Origin: an uncultured Oscillibacter sp.
GTDB lineage: Bacteria; Bacillota; Clostridia; Oscillospirales; Oscillospiraceae
NCBI GenBank assembly: GCA_910576845.1
Contig: CAJTJA010000055.1
Location: forward strand, 1 to 15,353
DNA: 15,353 bases
Direction: 5' to 3'
The notes beneath the pieces are model-generated. The model was not told the origin of the DNA and searched no databases. It saw only the letters and a list, made by a program, of their open reading frames with translations. Shown in pieces: positions 6,445-15,353 of this stretch. A program made the position numbers and the translations under genes. How positions within the stretch are numbered: position 1 is the stretch's first letter; each line of letters begins with the position of its first letter.

Positions 6445-6472
6445 TCCCTGTATATCCGAATCGGATATACAG
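6420..6472. promoter_or_regulatory. Twin palindromic operators for the XRE regulator
   Basis: The 17-bp palindrome ATATCCGAATCGGATAT occurs at 6420-6436 and again at 6452-6468. Around the second copy the symmetry extends to a perfect 25 bp (6448-6472, outer arms CTGT and ACAG). The centres, 6428 and 6460, are 32 bp apart, about three helical turns, so two dimers could bind on the same face. The first copy lies inside the promoter spacer and the second covers the predicted transcription start. XRE binding is inferred from adjacency and dyad symmetry. Confidence 0.85.
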
Positions 6473-6511
6473 TAAAGTTTTTGCCGCAAGGCATAAGTTT
6501 GAGGTAAACCG

Positions 6512-9500
6512 ATGAGTAAACGCGTTCAAAACAACAGGAGCAGCGGCTTTTCATTTGTGGAGACACTGGCCGCAACGGCCATTCTTGTCATCCTTCTCAG
6601 TCTCTCCGCGGTGGCCGTAACTTATTACCGGGGCTATTTAAAAATTACCGAACTGGATAATGCGGCCCGGGAAATTTACATGGCTGCGGAAAATCGGGCG
6701 GTGCTTCTGAGCGGCGGCAAACAGCTTGGCCAACTGGTGGAAGCGGAAAGCCGAAAGGTTCAGCTGTCCGATGCCTCTGCTCCCAACGCCGGGGAAGGCG
6801 CATCCTTGCTGGCGGCTCCGGAGACAAAAACCGGCTATTACATCCGCAGAGGCGCCGCGGAGCTGAAGGAGCTGCTGCCCGGCGGCAGCATTGACCCCGC
6901 TCTTCTCGAAGGCGACTTCTATATTGTCTATGAACCCGTCAGCGGCTCTGTCACAGACGTATTTTACTCCGAACAGCCCTTGGACAGCTTGTTGTCCGAA
7001 AATACAGATTTCCAGGGCTTCTACAACCGGTATACCCCGCCCTCCTCCGACGCAGCCAAAAATATTCGGATGCGGCTCAGCCCCATGCTGGGCTATTACG
7101 GCGGCGGCATGTCCGACAATACAAATTACACTCCCCTGCCCTCCCCGGAGGTCATGGTCGTTATCCGCAATGGAGAACGTCTCACGGTAGATGTCACCTT
7201 CCAGATTCCCAAAACCGCCTTAGACTTAATGGGTCCCAACTGGGAAAACAACGCCAAACGGCTGGTAACACTTGAATATTTGCATCCGGACGGCCAGACT
7301 GCCTCCCAAAAAGTCACACTCTTCGGAGCGCCCGAGCCTGACGCGCCATTCGCCGTCGGGCGGCCCATGTCCGTAAGGGGAAACCTGGCCAGCGGCTCCG
7401 TCACTTATACCTGGGTGCTGGATTCCCTGGAGTATACATTAAATGCCGCCGGCAAAAAGGAATTTAACCAGCGCTTCTGCCAGCTCTTTGGCGGCAGCGG
7501 CGATTTCGGCGGCGATTTCCGGGTCAACGCTGAAATCGAACTGTCGGCCAAAGGGTACAAGTCCACCAGTGCCAAAGGCTCCGATACCAATAACAGTCTT
7601 TTCGCCATGTCCAGCGGTGGAGAAGCCGCACGGATCGAATGCTTACGCCATCTTCAAAACCTGGATCAAAGCTTCTCCATGGTTTCTGGAAAAACCACCG
7701 CCCTGCAGATTGCCGACATCCACTGCTACGACAACACGGTCTACAGTGAATACGAATTTATTCCCATCGAAAATTCTGAACTGTCTTCTTACAGCGGCGG
7801 CTGGAGCGCCGAAAAGCTTCCGGACGGCACGAAACGGCGAAACGAAATTCAAAGTCTCCGCGTTACGGAAGACAGCTCTGCGGGAAAAACCGCCGCAGGT
7901 CTCTTCTCCACGACAAAGGACGGCACGGCAGAGGCCCCAACTGTCTTCAGCGGCATTCGTCTTATTGATGCCGAGATAACATCTTCCAAACCCGCCGGAG
8001 CACTGGCAGGAAATACCGGAAAGTATAATACCTTCACCGATGTCAGAATCAGCGGCGCCAGCGTGAATGCTTCCGGAACAGCTGCCGGAGGAGTAGCGGG
8101 CACAGTTGGAAACCACACCGATTTCAACGAAATCCATATCATCAACTCCGCGGTAGGTTCCGCAACGGAGGCACCGGAATACTCCGGCGGTGTGGCGGGT
8201 TATATCGGAAGCCCTGAAAATTCCGGCAGCGTCCGTCTATATGACTGCTGGGTCTATTGGGAGGCGGAAGCAGGCGAGCAAAATCTCCGTCATCTCCTGG
8301 TCAACGATGACGCAAACGAATCCTACCGGTATCAGGTCATCGGAAATTACGCCGGTGGGCTGGTAGGAAGGCTGGAATTGAACCTTCCCACAACAGAGGG
8401 TACCACCCCTGCCGAGATCCGCAGCTGTTTGTCTGCCACCATGGTCGATGGCAAAACAGCTGCCGGCGGTCTGATCGGTTCTGTTTCAGGCGGCTTTGCC
8501 GGTAATTTTGGGGGAATCCTTTATTATAACTATGGATCGCTCAGAATGTCCGGTTCCTACGCAGACTGCTATCTGACCGGAAAAGCCGCCGCTGGACTAA
8601 TCGGCAATGCTTATTCCGAAATCAAAGCATCCGACTGCTATGCGGCAGGCTTTATCGATATGGCAAAAGCGGAAACCGCTGCCGGACTGTGTTTGAGTGC
8701 GGACGCCAAAGTCACAACGCACCGCTGCTATTCCGCCATGTATTATGCGGGACGGAATCCTGACGAGAGCTACAAGAACCGCATTTTTGAGCTGACTCAG
8801 ACACAAAGTCTGTCAAACAACGATTCTTTTTACAGCACATATTATCTGAACACATATCAGGGCGAAGGCTCTGTGGGCAGCAGCGGCGCAGAAGCCCAGC
8901 CCTTGGCCTATCCCGACATGACGTCCCACGATTTCGCCATAGATTTAGGCTCCAGTTTTGCGTTCAAAGCCTACAAAACCGACGAGGCCAAGCAAAACAC
9001 TTATCCCTATAATCTGCAGGAACGCCAAAATCTGACTGCCTATAGTTTCCCCGGCCTGGCGGGGCTTCCCCACTACGGCGACTGGCGCGCGGAATTCAAA
9101 GAACCCAGCTTGGTCTATTACGAGCAGTACAGCGACGGCAGCTACGGTTTCTCCGGCGGCAACGCCAGATATCTGGTTGGCCAGCTTGAGGACCGTACCG
9201 TTCGAACGGACGGCTATTCTGTGGCTCTTCTGCGAAGCGACCTCACCGTCAATGCAGACGGGGCATTTGAGCCGTTCAGCATTACGTACACCTATCTTGA
9301 CGCTTCCACTCAGACAAAGCGGGAGATTACCAGATCCTACAGCAATACCAGCCAATTCCTCCCGGCGGAATGGGAGCGTGAGGAAGGCGGACAGAAAAAA
9401 ACAGAGTACTATTACCTGCTCCCCCTTCCTGAAGAACTCATCCCCAATGTGTGTGTCCCCGGTGAACTCGGCCCGGATATCTCGATCAGCAACGATTTTT

Positions 9501-12500
9501 ATCAGTACCTGCGGTTTGACTTCAGCCGGAAAGTCAGCAGCGGCAGCGAAAACTCTCCCTCCGGCGAATACTTTTACAACCCCCATTTTGCGGAAACAGT
9601 CAATCCCTACGCACCTGGAAGCGACACGCCTCTCATCAACTGGAGCAGCACCTCCGGCGAAGAAGCGGCCGCCCAGATTAAAAACCATATCACCGATAAG
9701 CTGATTCCCTCCCACAATGTAATCAGTGTCAATGTCCGCACACCCAGGCATTTCTATGCCCTCAGCAAATGCGAGGAGTATTACCACAATAACGTTCACA
9801 GCCTCGCTTTCCAGCAGACGCTGGACCTGGACTACAGCGCCTATGACTTTTCAGCGGTATCCGGCAGTCTTCCCATAGTAAACGGCTTTGCAGCCCAGCT
9901 CCCTGTCGGCCATCAAACCGCTCCTTTCCGGGGTTCCTATGACGGCGGCTGCAACTTTATCCAGAACGTGGTTTTTCAAAAACCTGAAAATGACAATAAC
10001 CGCATCTGCGCAGGACTGTTCGGCTATTCTACCGGAACATTGAAAAACATTGTTTACAAAATGGATCCGGAGAAGGCCCTCCCCTTTACGTTCCCCAGCA
10101 GCGAAAAGGAAACCTACCTGGGCGCGCTGGTGGGTGTCAACAGCGCCGGTACGGTGGAAAACTGCGCTGTTGAGGGCGTCAATCTCAGTGTGCATGTCTT
10201 TGACTCTCATGTTTACATCGGTGGCTTGGCCGGCCTGAACAACGGCACCATCCGGAACTGCGCCGCCGAGCTGTCCTCCTTGTTTGTCGACGCCTCCAAC
10301 CACGCAGAGGCTTACGCAGGCGGTTTGACCGGCTGGAATCAGAGTGTTCTCGGCATCAGCACATCCTATTCGGTAGGGAGAATCTCCGCCAACGCGTCGG
10401 AGACTACCGCTCCGATCTTCCTCTGCGGCTTCACAGGCCGTAATTCCGGCGCAATCCGCAATTCATACACCGCCATGGACCTGCGGCCGGACGGTGCGGG
10501 AGCTTCGGCATACAGCTTCTGCGGCAGGACCGACGGCAGCGGGCGGCAGTCCGGGACTTCCTACTTAAACCAAGGCAATTTCACCTATCGTGACATATCC
10601 TTCGTCGCCGATTACCCGTCCGACAACGGCGGCGCTCTGCCGCTGCGCTACTCGGAGCTGACCGCTTCCGGCAGCGTTGCCGGGATGGATTTCAACAAAG
10701 GAGTCTCCCCCTATCCAACCGCAGTGAAAAATGCCGGTGGAGTTATCCACTACGGCCAGTATCCCAAGCCCATCGAACTTGGTGAAATGGGTGTGTACTA
10801 CTGGGAGGAATTGGAGATTAATGGCAAAACCACCTATCATGTCAATTTGCTGGCAGTAGATCCCAATCAAAAAACCATCGACAGGCAATCCACCCTTTCA
10901 ACCGCCCATGACGACAGGGGCGTGGTAACACGCTACGGCTACGGCTGCTACAGCGAAAAGAACCGCGGCATTTCTCTCGCTTCCTCTGGTCTCCTCTACT
11001 CTGCCGACGGCCAAGAGGAAAGAGAATTTACCGACACTCTCTTCAAGGAACTGGAGGCAAACAAAGCTGCCAACCCAACCCAACCCGACAAGCAGGTAGA
11101 TGTGCAGCTTGCCCTGCTGATGGACGGTTTTGACTTCCATTCCTTCCACAGCTTCGGCCTGAATAAACCCCTGGGCGGACTCTATCCCAACAGCGACCCC
11201 AACACACCCAACTGCACCCTGACGCTGACACAAAACGGAGCCAGCGAAGCAGAAAACGTCAGCGTCACTTTCACCCTGAATCCTCTTTTTGCAAATGCGC
11301 TCTCCGTAGAATACCCTTCTGTCAAAAACCCATCCGAGAAGCAATGGGGGCCGAAGCCCTCCCCTGATGGCGGCACACCCAATCCGAACAGCGTTCCCTT
11401 TGAGACCAAAACCAGCTGGCCGGGCAGTGCTGAAAATCCCTATGGCGTCCGCTCCATCGAGCAGCTGGAGCTGATTAATTGGAACACCCGGAACCGGGAC
11501 ACCCGCACAAGGATCATGCAAAATACGAATATCGTACAATTTCCCTATCTGTCCTCGTCCTCCAATACCGGGAAATACCATTGGGAGCAGAGCCACGACA
11601 TCATGGGAGAAAAGAAGCCAAACGGGGACTATGAGACCTACACCCCTATTGCCGAGTATTACGACAATGTGGGCGGAGGCACCGGAGATCTCTACGGCTG
11701 GTTTGGCGGAACCTACAACGGCGGCAACTATGTGATCGAAAACGTCAATATCGAAGGGCAGCAGTCCTCCTGTGCGGGTCTGTTCGGCGTGGTGTATGAC
11801 GGCAGCCTGGACAGTATCATCCTCTATTCCTCCGACGGAAACGGCCTGATCACCACCAGGGCCAATGAAGCGGGCAGCAAAACCCAAAGCCGCTGGTACG
11901 CCATGGGCGCACTGGCCGGCGTAGCGGGAACAAGGGACCCGAACAGCAATGCGATCAGCAACTGTTCCGCCGCCGGCTATACCCTTAGAGCGGAGGTTTA
12001 CACCCACAGCCAGAAGATGTCCGACGGCTCTGTCGACGGTTGGGGAGGAAGCAACATCGGCGGCTTGGTGGGCGCCTCTCATATGAATCTTTCCAACTGC
12101 TCCGCAATCGTGGATATCGAAGTCCAAAACGCTGAGGAAAACGACAATATGCGCGTCGGCGGACTGGTTGGAGCCTGCCAGGGAAATGTTACCAACTGTT
12201 ATGCCGGAGGAAGCATCTCCATCCAAAAGGAAACGGTCATACTCAAGCGAGACAACCGGGGCATCTATATCGGTGGACTGGTGGCCGGAACCTATATGAA
12301 GCCTCTCCGAATCAGCGGGAAAAACAATCAAACCATTGGTTTTGCCGATGACCCCGGTGCCGGCAAAGGAAATACCGAAGGCTATGTTGACTGCACACTC
12401 AGCAATTGCTACAGTTTTGTGCGGCTGCCCGCGTATGTCGAATACACTCCCACAGCTGCGAATGCCTATTTTCACATCAAGGGCATATTTGCCGTGGGCG

Positions 12501-14332
12501 GCGCAGGCGAGATTGAGAAGCCCAATGTCGGCACAGAGCACAACCATGGCACTTGTACCATCAAAAACTGCTACTATTTAGGCAGTGAAACGCTGTATCA
12601 CAACAGCGGTGACGAGAATGCCATTATTCAGCGCGGGGTTAAAACCGACTTGGGAAGCGCCAACTCAATCGCCCTTGGCAATTCCTCCAACTTTACGGTA
12701 AGTACCGTACTCAGCAAGGATAACACTCCTTCCAGCACGCTCGTAACGGGCTACTACATAAGGTCCGGTTCAACAGAGGGCGTCGGAGCCGCACTGTTCA
12801 GCCGGACAGAGCAAAGATGGAACAATGCCTATACCTTTGCCGGCTGGCTGATCCAGACAGAAGGCGGCCAGTGGGAACTGACAGTGAACAGAGATGACCC
12901 TCGTTTCAAAACATTTACGCGCTCTGCCGACCCAACCGGCCTGACTTATGAACAGCTGACAGGAGAGCTGCCCATTGGAGACAAAACCATCTACCAGCTT
13001 CTGAACCTTCAGAACGGAACAGACGAAGAGGCCCGGGAAAAAGGCCCCTTCAGGCCTGTCACCGTTAAGACAGCGGAGGGCAATCCCGTTCCCGGCAAAT
13101 ACAGTTACCCGCCGGACACATCCCCGGAGCTGAAGGGCAGGGATTTCCCCTTCCCCACTATTCTGACAAGAGAGAGCAAGGCATTCTGTGTGCATTACGG
13201 CAGATGGCCCGTTAACGGATTCCAGCGTCAGGCCATGGAACCTGATGAAACCGGAAAGCCCGTCTATCTCGGCGGCGCTCCCATTCAGGCGGACCTCTTT
13301 GTATCCGCTGAATACAAGGAACACCTGGTACTGACGGAAAAGGTGGCCGCAGGCGGCACCTGGAATCTGAGCAGCGGCGACCCTTTGATCGCCTCGCCCA
13401 GCATCATCAGCCCGGACGTCTCCAACGGTGAGAACCCGAAAACTTTCACTCTGGCCGTAACAAGCCAAAGCATCGGCTCCACCGCTCTGGACATCTCCTA
13501 TACGGTGGACGGCGTTACCTATTCCCGTTCCATCTCCGTCCATGTCACTGCCGATGTGGAGCTTCAGCCCTCTAAGGTGTTCCTCTTCCCCAGCGATGAG
13601 GTAACGGTAAGCATAAAGCCCGCCAACAAAATGGGCAGCCTGTTGGAAGAGGGCGGCTCACTGGAACTCAGCAGCAATCCTGCCTGCGGAAGCGATCAAA
13701 TCACAGCGCAGAAAGTGCAGCATGCGGACACGGCCCCCGGCATCCTGTTCACCAGCAAAAACGCGCCTGCCGGTCCGGCAATGGCCAGCGCCAGCTTCGT
13801 TTATACCTCCTCCGCCGGTAAGCCATACCCCAGCGCCGCTCCAATCCATATCACGGTTCTGGAGCTCCCGCAGCCCGTCTATGAGACAACGGAAGGCGGG
13901 CAGAAGATCTGCACCCTCACCTTCGGTGACTTTCCTGTAAGCGACGAAGCAGGAGCTGCGCCGGATACACTGACATTCCTGATCTCCGAAGCCGAGCTCA
14001 AAAACAGATACGAGCTGGGCGCGGCCGCTCCCAGTTTGGAAGTGAATGGAAATGCTCTCAAACTGATTTACCCAACGGATGAGACACCGGAATTGGAACT
14101 GTCCGTCACCCTGACCATGAGCAGCCTGAACCACAAGCTGATTCCGGAAGACGAACCTCAAATCCACGCGCTGACCCTGACGGTGCAAAAGCCAGCTGAT
14201 GAAGCCAGTGTACAGGCGAACATTCAGCCTGTGGAGGCTCTGGTCCCGGAAAACAGGCAGGATGACCCGGAACGGCGGAGACGCTGGAGGAAATGCCGGC
14301 GGGAAACCCACGCGCCGGACCAAAAACCATAA
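6512..14332 (+). CDS. Giant prepilin-like surface protein with GLUG beta-helix repeats (putative pilus adhesin)
   Basis: A 2606-residue protein. The N-terminus has a type IV prepilin signal: a short basic leader, then SSG|FSFVETLAATAIL with the cleavable Gly12, Phe+1 and Glu+5, and a membrane helix to about residue 36. A prepilin peptidase should process it, leaving the helix to pack in a pilus-like fibre. A beta-rich region (about 210-375) follows. GLUG-like repeats (GGLVG, GGLAGLN, then NCY or NCS) form three blocks at about 380-750, 1078-1350 and 1645-2030. Each block is introduced by an RHLQNLD- or RSIEQLELI-like segment. Each is followed, sometimes at a distance, by an HYG motif (HYGDW, HYGQY, HYGRW). 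An Ig-like region lies at about 2260-2350. No LPXTG anchor is present. The last 29 residues are Arg-rich and unlike the rest. The start has GAGG with a 7-nt gap. It leads an operon with two more pilin-like genes. Ligand and host target are unknown. Confidence 0.9.
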   Translation: MSKRVQNNRSSGFSFVETLAATAILVILLSLSAVAVTYYRGYLKITELDNAAREIYMAAENRAVLLSGGKQLGQLVEAESRKVQLSDASAPNAGEGASLLAAPETKTGYYIRRGAAELKELLPGGSIDPALLEGDFYIVYEPVSGSVTDVFYSEQPLDSLLSENTDFQGFYNRYTPPSSDAAKNIRMRLSPMLGYYGGGMSDNTNYTPLPSPEVMVVIRNGERLTVDVTFQIPKTALDLMGPNWENNAKRLVTLEYLHPDGQTASQKVTLFGAPEPDAPFAVGRPMSVRGNLASGSVTYTWVLDSLEYTLNAAGKKEFNQRFCQLFGGSGDFGGDFRVNAEIELSAKGYKSTSAKGSDTNNSLFAMSSGGEAARIECLRHLQNLDQSFSMVSGKTTALQIADIHCYDNTVYSEYEFIPIENSELSSYSGGWSAEKLPDGTKRRNEIQSLRVTEDSSAGKTAAGLFSTTKDGTAEAPTVFSGIRLIDAEITSSKPAGALAGNTGKYNTFTDVRISGASVNASGTAAGGVAGTVGNHTDFNEIHIINSAVGSATEAPEYSGGVAGYIGSPENSGSVRLYDCWVYWEAEAGEQNLRHLLVNDDANESYRYQVIGNYAGGLVGRLELNLPTTEGTTPAEIRSCLSATMVDGKTAAGGLIGSVSGGFAGNFGGILYYNYGSLRMSGSYADCYLTGKAAAGLIGNAYSEIKASDCYAAGFIDMAKAETAAGLCLSADAKVTTHRCYSAMYYAGRNPDESYKNRIFELTQTQSLSNNDSFYSTYYLNTYQGEGSVGSSGAEAQPLAYPDMTSHDFAIDLGSSFAFKAYKTDEAKQNTYPYNLQERQNLTAYSFPGLAGLPHYGDWRAEFKEPSLVYYEQYSDGSYGFSGGNARYLVGQLEDRTVRTDGYSVALLRSDLTVNADGAFEPFSITYTYLDASTQTKREITRSYSNTSQFLPAEWEREEGGQKKTEYYYLLPLPEELIPNVCVPGELGPDISISNDFYQYLRFDFSRKVSSGSENSPSGEYFYNPHFAETVNPYAPGSDTPLINWSSTSGEEAAAQIKNHITDKLIPSHNVISVNVRTPRHFYALSKCEEYYHNNVHSLAFQQTLDLDYSAYDFSAVSGSLPIVNGFAAQLPVGHQTAPFRGSYDGGCNFIQNVVFQKPENDNNRICAGLFGYSTGTLKNIVYKMDPEKALPFTFPSSEKETYLGALVGVNSAGTVENCAVEGVNLSVHVFDSHVYIGGLAGLNNGTIRNCAAELSSLFVDASNHAEAYAGGLTGWNQSVLGISTSYSVGRISANASETTAPIFLCGFTGRNSGAIRNSYTAMDLRPDGAGASAYSFCGRTDGSGRQSGTSYLNQGNFTYRDISFVADYPSDNGGALPLRYSELTASGSVAGMDFNKGVSPYPTAVKNAGGVIHYGQYPKPIELGEMGVYYWEELEINGKTTYHVNLLAVDPNQKTIDRQSTLSTAHDDRGVVTRYGYGCYSEKNRGISLASSGLLYSADGQEEREFTDTLFKELEANKAANPTQPDKQVDVQLALLMDGFDFHSFHSFGLNKPLGGLYPNSDPNTPNCTLTLTQNGASEAENVSVTFTLNPLFANALSVEYPSVKNPSEKQWGPKPSPDGGTPNPNSVPFETKTSWPGSAENPYGVRSIEQLELINWNTRNRDTRTRIMQNTNIVQFPYLSSSSNTGKYHWEQSHDIMGEKKPNGDYETYTPIAEYYDNVGGGTGDLYGWFGGTYNGGNYVIENVNIEGQQSSCAGLFGVVYDGSLDSIILYSSDGNGLITTRANEAGSKTQSRWYAMGALAGVAGTRDPNSNAISNCSAAGYTLRAEVYTHSQKMSDGSVDGWGGSNIGGLVGASHMNLSNCSAIVDIEVQNAEENDNMRVGGLVGACQGNVTNCYAGGSISIQKETVILKRDNRGIYIGGLVAGTYMKPLRISGKNNQTIGFADDPGAGKGNTEGYVDCTLSNCYSFVRLPAYVEYTPTAANAYFHIKGIFAVGGAGEIEKPNVGTEHNHGTCTIKNCYYLGSETLYHNSGDENAIIQRGVKTDLGSANSIALGNSSNFTVSTVLSKDNTPSSTLVTGYYIRSGSTEGVGAALFSRTEQRWNNAYTFAGWLIQTEGGQWELTVNRDDPRFKTFTRSADPTGLTYEQLTGELPIGDKTIYQLLNLQNGTDEEAREKGPFRPVTVKTAEGNPVPGKYSYPPDTSPELKGRDFPFPTILTRESKAFCVHYGRWPVNGFQRQAMEPDETGKPVYLGGAPIQADLFVSAEYKEHLVLTEKVAAGGTWNLSSGDPLIASPSIISPDVSNGENPKTFTLAVTSQSIGSTALDISYTVDGVTYSRSISVHVTADVELQPSKVFLFPSDEVTVSIKPANKMGSLLEEGGSLELSSNPACGSDQITAQKVQHADTAPGILFTSKNAPAGPAMASASFVYTSSAGKPYPSAAPIHITVLELPQPVYETTEGGQKICTLTFGDFPVSDEAGAAPDTLTFLISEAELKNRYELGAAAPSLEVNGNALKLIYPTDETPELELSVTLTMSSLNHKLIPEDEPQIHALTLTVQKPADEASVQANIQPVEALVPENRQDDPERRRRWRKCRRETHAPDQKP

Positions 14333-14350
14333 AGAGAGGAGTGACGCCCT

Positions 14351-15175
14351 GTGAAGCGCCTTCGAGAAAAACTGAACAGCCGGAACGGGGCGTCCATTCT
14401 CCTGGCCCTGCTGTTTTTCCTGCTGTGCATGATGGTGGCGGCCTCCATCCTGATGGCAGCCGTTTCCAACGCGGGAAAAATCCGCAGCAATTATGAGGAA
14501 CAGCAAAAGTATCTGGCCCTGTCCTCTGCTCTCCGTCTGATCTGCGGTGAACTGGAGCAGGCAGAATATCAGGGAAACGTCAAAATGGTCCAATGGACGG
14601 AACTTGCCGTGGACCAGGACGGCGAGGAATTCCCAATCTATTACTACCGCGTCTGTCAGGAGCAGGGCTCCTTCACCTGCGGAGAGCTGGCCAGCCAGTC
14701 GGGAGATACCGCCCCGTTAAGCTGGGTCAAAGTTGTCCCGCTTCTGGAGGAGCTGGACGATATCCTCGGAGAAGAGGCCTCCGGCTCTCTTCACGATTCC
14801 CTTTACGATCCCAGTCGTCCCGTTTCCTCAAAAACACACACACTGACATTGACCGTGGACGCCACCTCTCCCTTTAACGGCACCGCTCTCAGAGAAGAAC
14901 TGAAGGGCATTACCTTAACGGTGCAGATGAACCGGAGCCGCCGCATCCATCTGACAGCCACACTGGAGGATTCTGACGGCAAAATTTACAGCATGGAGGC
15001 GGAACTGAGCGCCAGCGTCATTCCCACAGTCCATTACACGGCCCCGGCCGGCGAATATCTCGGCATAGACCCTCCGAATTCAGCCGTGCGGACGCCGCTC
15101 TCCATTCCCCTTGTCACATGGAAGCTGGACTGGATTGCCAAGGAGCAGGCGGGAGAAACGGAGGCGGGCGGATGA
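14351..15175 (+). CDS. PilX/GspK-like minor pilin component
   Basis: A 274-residue protein with a GTG start. GGAG (14337-14340) lies 10 nt upstream, and no in-frame ATG occurs before the membrane helix. A basic leader (KRLREKLNSRNG) precedes a hydrophobic helix (about 16-40, SILLALLFFLLCMMVAASI). An amphipathic stretch follows (NYEEQQKYLALSSALRLI) and then a mixed alpha/beta domain. The arrangement resembles PilX_N and GspK-type pseudopilins. If cleavage occurs after Gly13, position +5 is Leu rather than Glu, as in GspK, which caps pseudopilus tips. It lies 18 bp after the giant gene and overlaps the next gene by an ATGA, so all three are probably cotranscribed. The family call is by architecture, not by a specific motif. 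Confidence 0.75.
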   Translation: MKRLREKLNSRNGASILLALLFFLLCMMVAASILMAAVSNAGKIRSNYEEQQKYLALSSALRLICGELEQAEYQGNVKMVQWTELAVDQDGEEFPIYYYRVCQEQGSFTCGELASQSGDTAPLSWVKVVPLLEELDDILGEEASGSLHDSLYDPSRPVSSKTHTLTLTVDATSPFNGTALREELKGITLTVQMNRSRRIHLTATLEDSDGKIYSMEAELSASVIPTVHYTAPAGEYLGIDPPNSAVRTPLSIPLVTWKLDWIAKEQAGETEAGG

Positions 15176-15353
15176 GAGAAAAACTGCGGAACACCCAGGG
15201 AGAAACCCTGGTGGAGGTACTGGCCTCTATTTTAATCTGCGCACTGTCCATTGCCCTGCTCTTCGGCGCTGTTATGGCCTCCGTCAACATTAACCAGACC
15301 GCCCAGGGAGGGCATATGTTCCGTGGCGGTAGGCCCCGGGGGGAAGGAGACGC
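15172..15353 (+). CDS. Prepilin-like protein, N-terminal part (runs off the window)
   Basis: The ATG at 15172 overlaps the preceding stop (ATGA). The product begins MREKLRNTQG|ETLVEVLAS and continues with a hydrophobic helix (ILICALSIALLFGAVMASV). Gly10 and Glu+5 fit the prepilin peptidase and N-methylation signal. About 60 residues are visible before the window ends. The last part (HMFRGGRPRGEGD) is Gly/Arg-rich and unusual for the region after a pilin helix. A shift in frame near 15315 or a local sequence error cannot be excluded. It is probably a pilin or pseudopilin partner of the giant protein. Confidence 0.8.
   Translation, partial: MREKLRNTQGETLVEVLASILICALSIALLFGAVMASVNINQTAQGGHMFRGGRPRGEGD

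Noticed and set aside
6420..6472. The two palindromes as a short CRISPR or a transposon end
   Set aside because: There are only two copies, each is itself a dyad, and they sit on promoter elements next to a repressor gene, which fits operators better.
10898..12547. A 549-codon open frame on the minus strand
   Set aside because: It lies entirely antisense to the giant prepilin-like gene, has no recognisable domain, and is explained by the codon bias of the sense gene with few stops in this frame.

Overview
The window looks like chromosomal DNA of a gut-type Clostridia member, probably of the Oscillospiraceae (Flavonifractor/Lawsonibacter/Oscillibacter-like). That placement is inferred from fairly GC-rich genes with AGGAGG-type ribosome binding sites, an AgrC/LytTR two-component pair, a PotC-PotD fusion and Gram-positive prepilin-like proteins. 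No rRNA, tRNA, CRISPR array or insertion sequence was seen.

Left part (1-3043): the tail of a PotB-like permease overlaps a fused PotC permease/PotD binding protein, so this is the end of a polyamine ABC transporter operon. A small FlK-type hotdog thioesterase follows on the same strand. A perfect 17-bp hairpin with A- and T-tracts on its two flanks then separates it from a converging ferritin with a complete ferroxidase site.

Middle (3044-6347): a minus-strand operon encodes a LytTR response regulator and an AgrC-like GHKL sensor kinase. The kinase carries an unusual C-terminal tail resembling the membrane anchor of RsiV-type proteins. Divergent from the operon is an unrecognised 79-residue protein with six cysteines. 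Its probable promoter has an extended -10 and lies next to a direct repeat of 21-bp period, the geometry used by LytTR activators. This gene converges, with a 2-bp gap, on a small XRE-family repressor gene.

Right part (6348-15353): between the XRE gene and a giant divergent gene are two copies of an identical 17-bp palindrome. One lies inside the spacer of a probable promoter for the giant gene and also within a plausible XRE promoter. The giant gene encodes a 2606-residue protein that begins with a prepilin-peptidase signal and continues with three blocks of GLUG-like beta-helix repeats, each followed by a short HYG module, and then Ig-like domains. Downstream in the same operon come a PilX/GspK-like protein without the Glu+5, and the start of another prepilin, cut by the window end. 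I read this as a repressor-controlled type IV pilus-like or pseudopilus operon whose first gene is a huge pilin-anchored adhesin. It is the most unusual system in the window.
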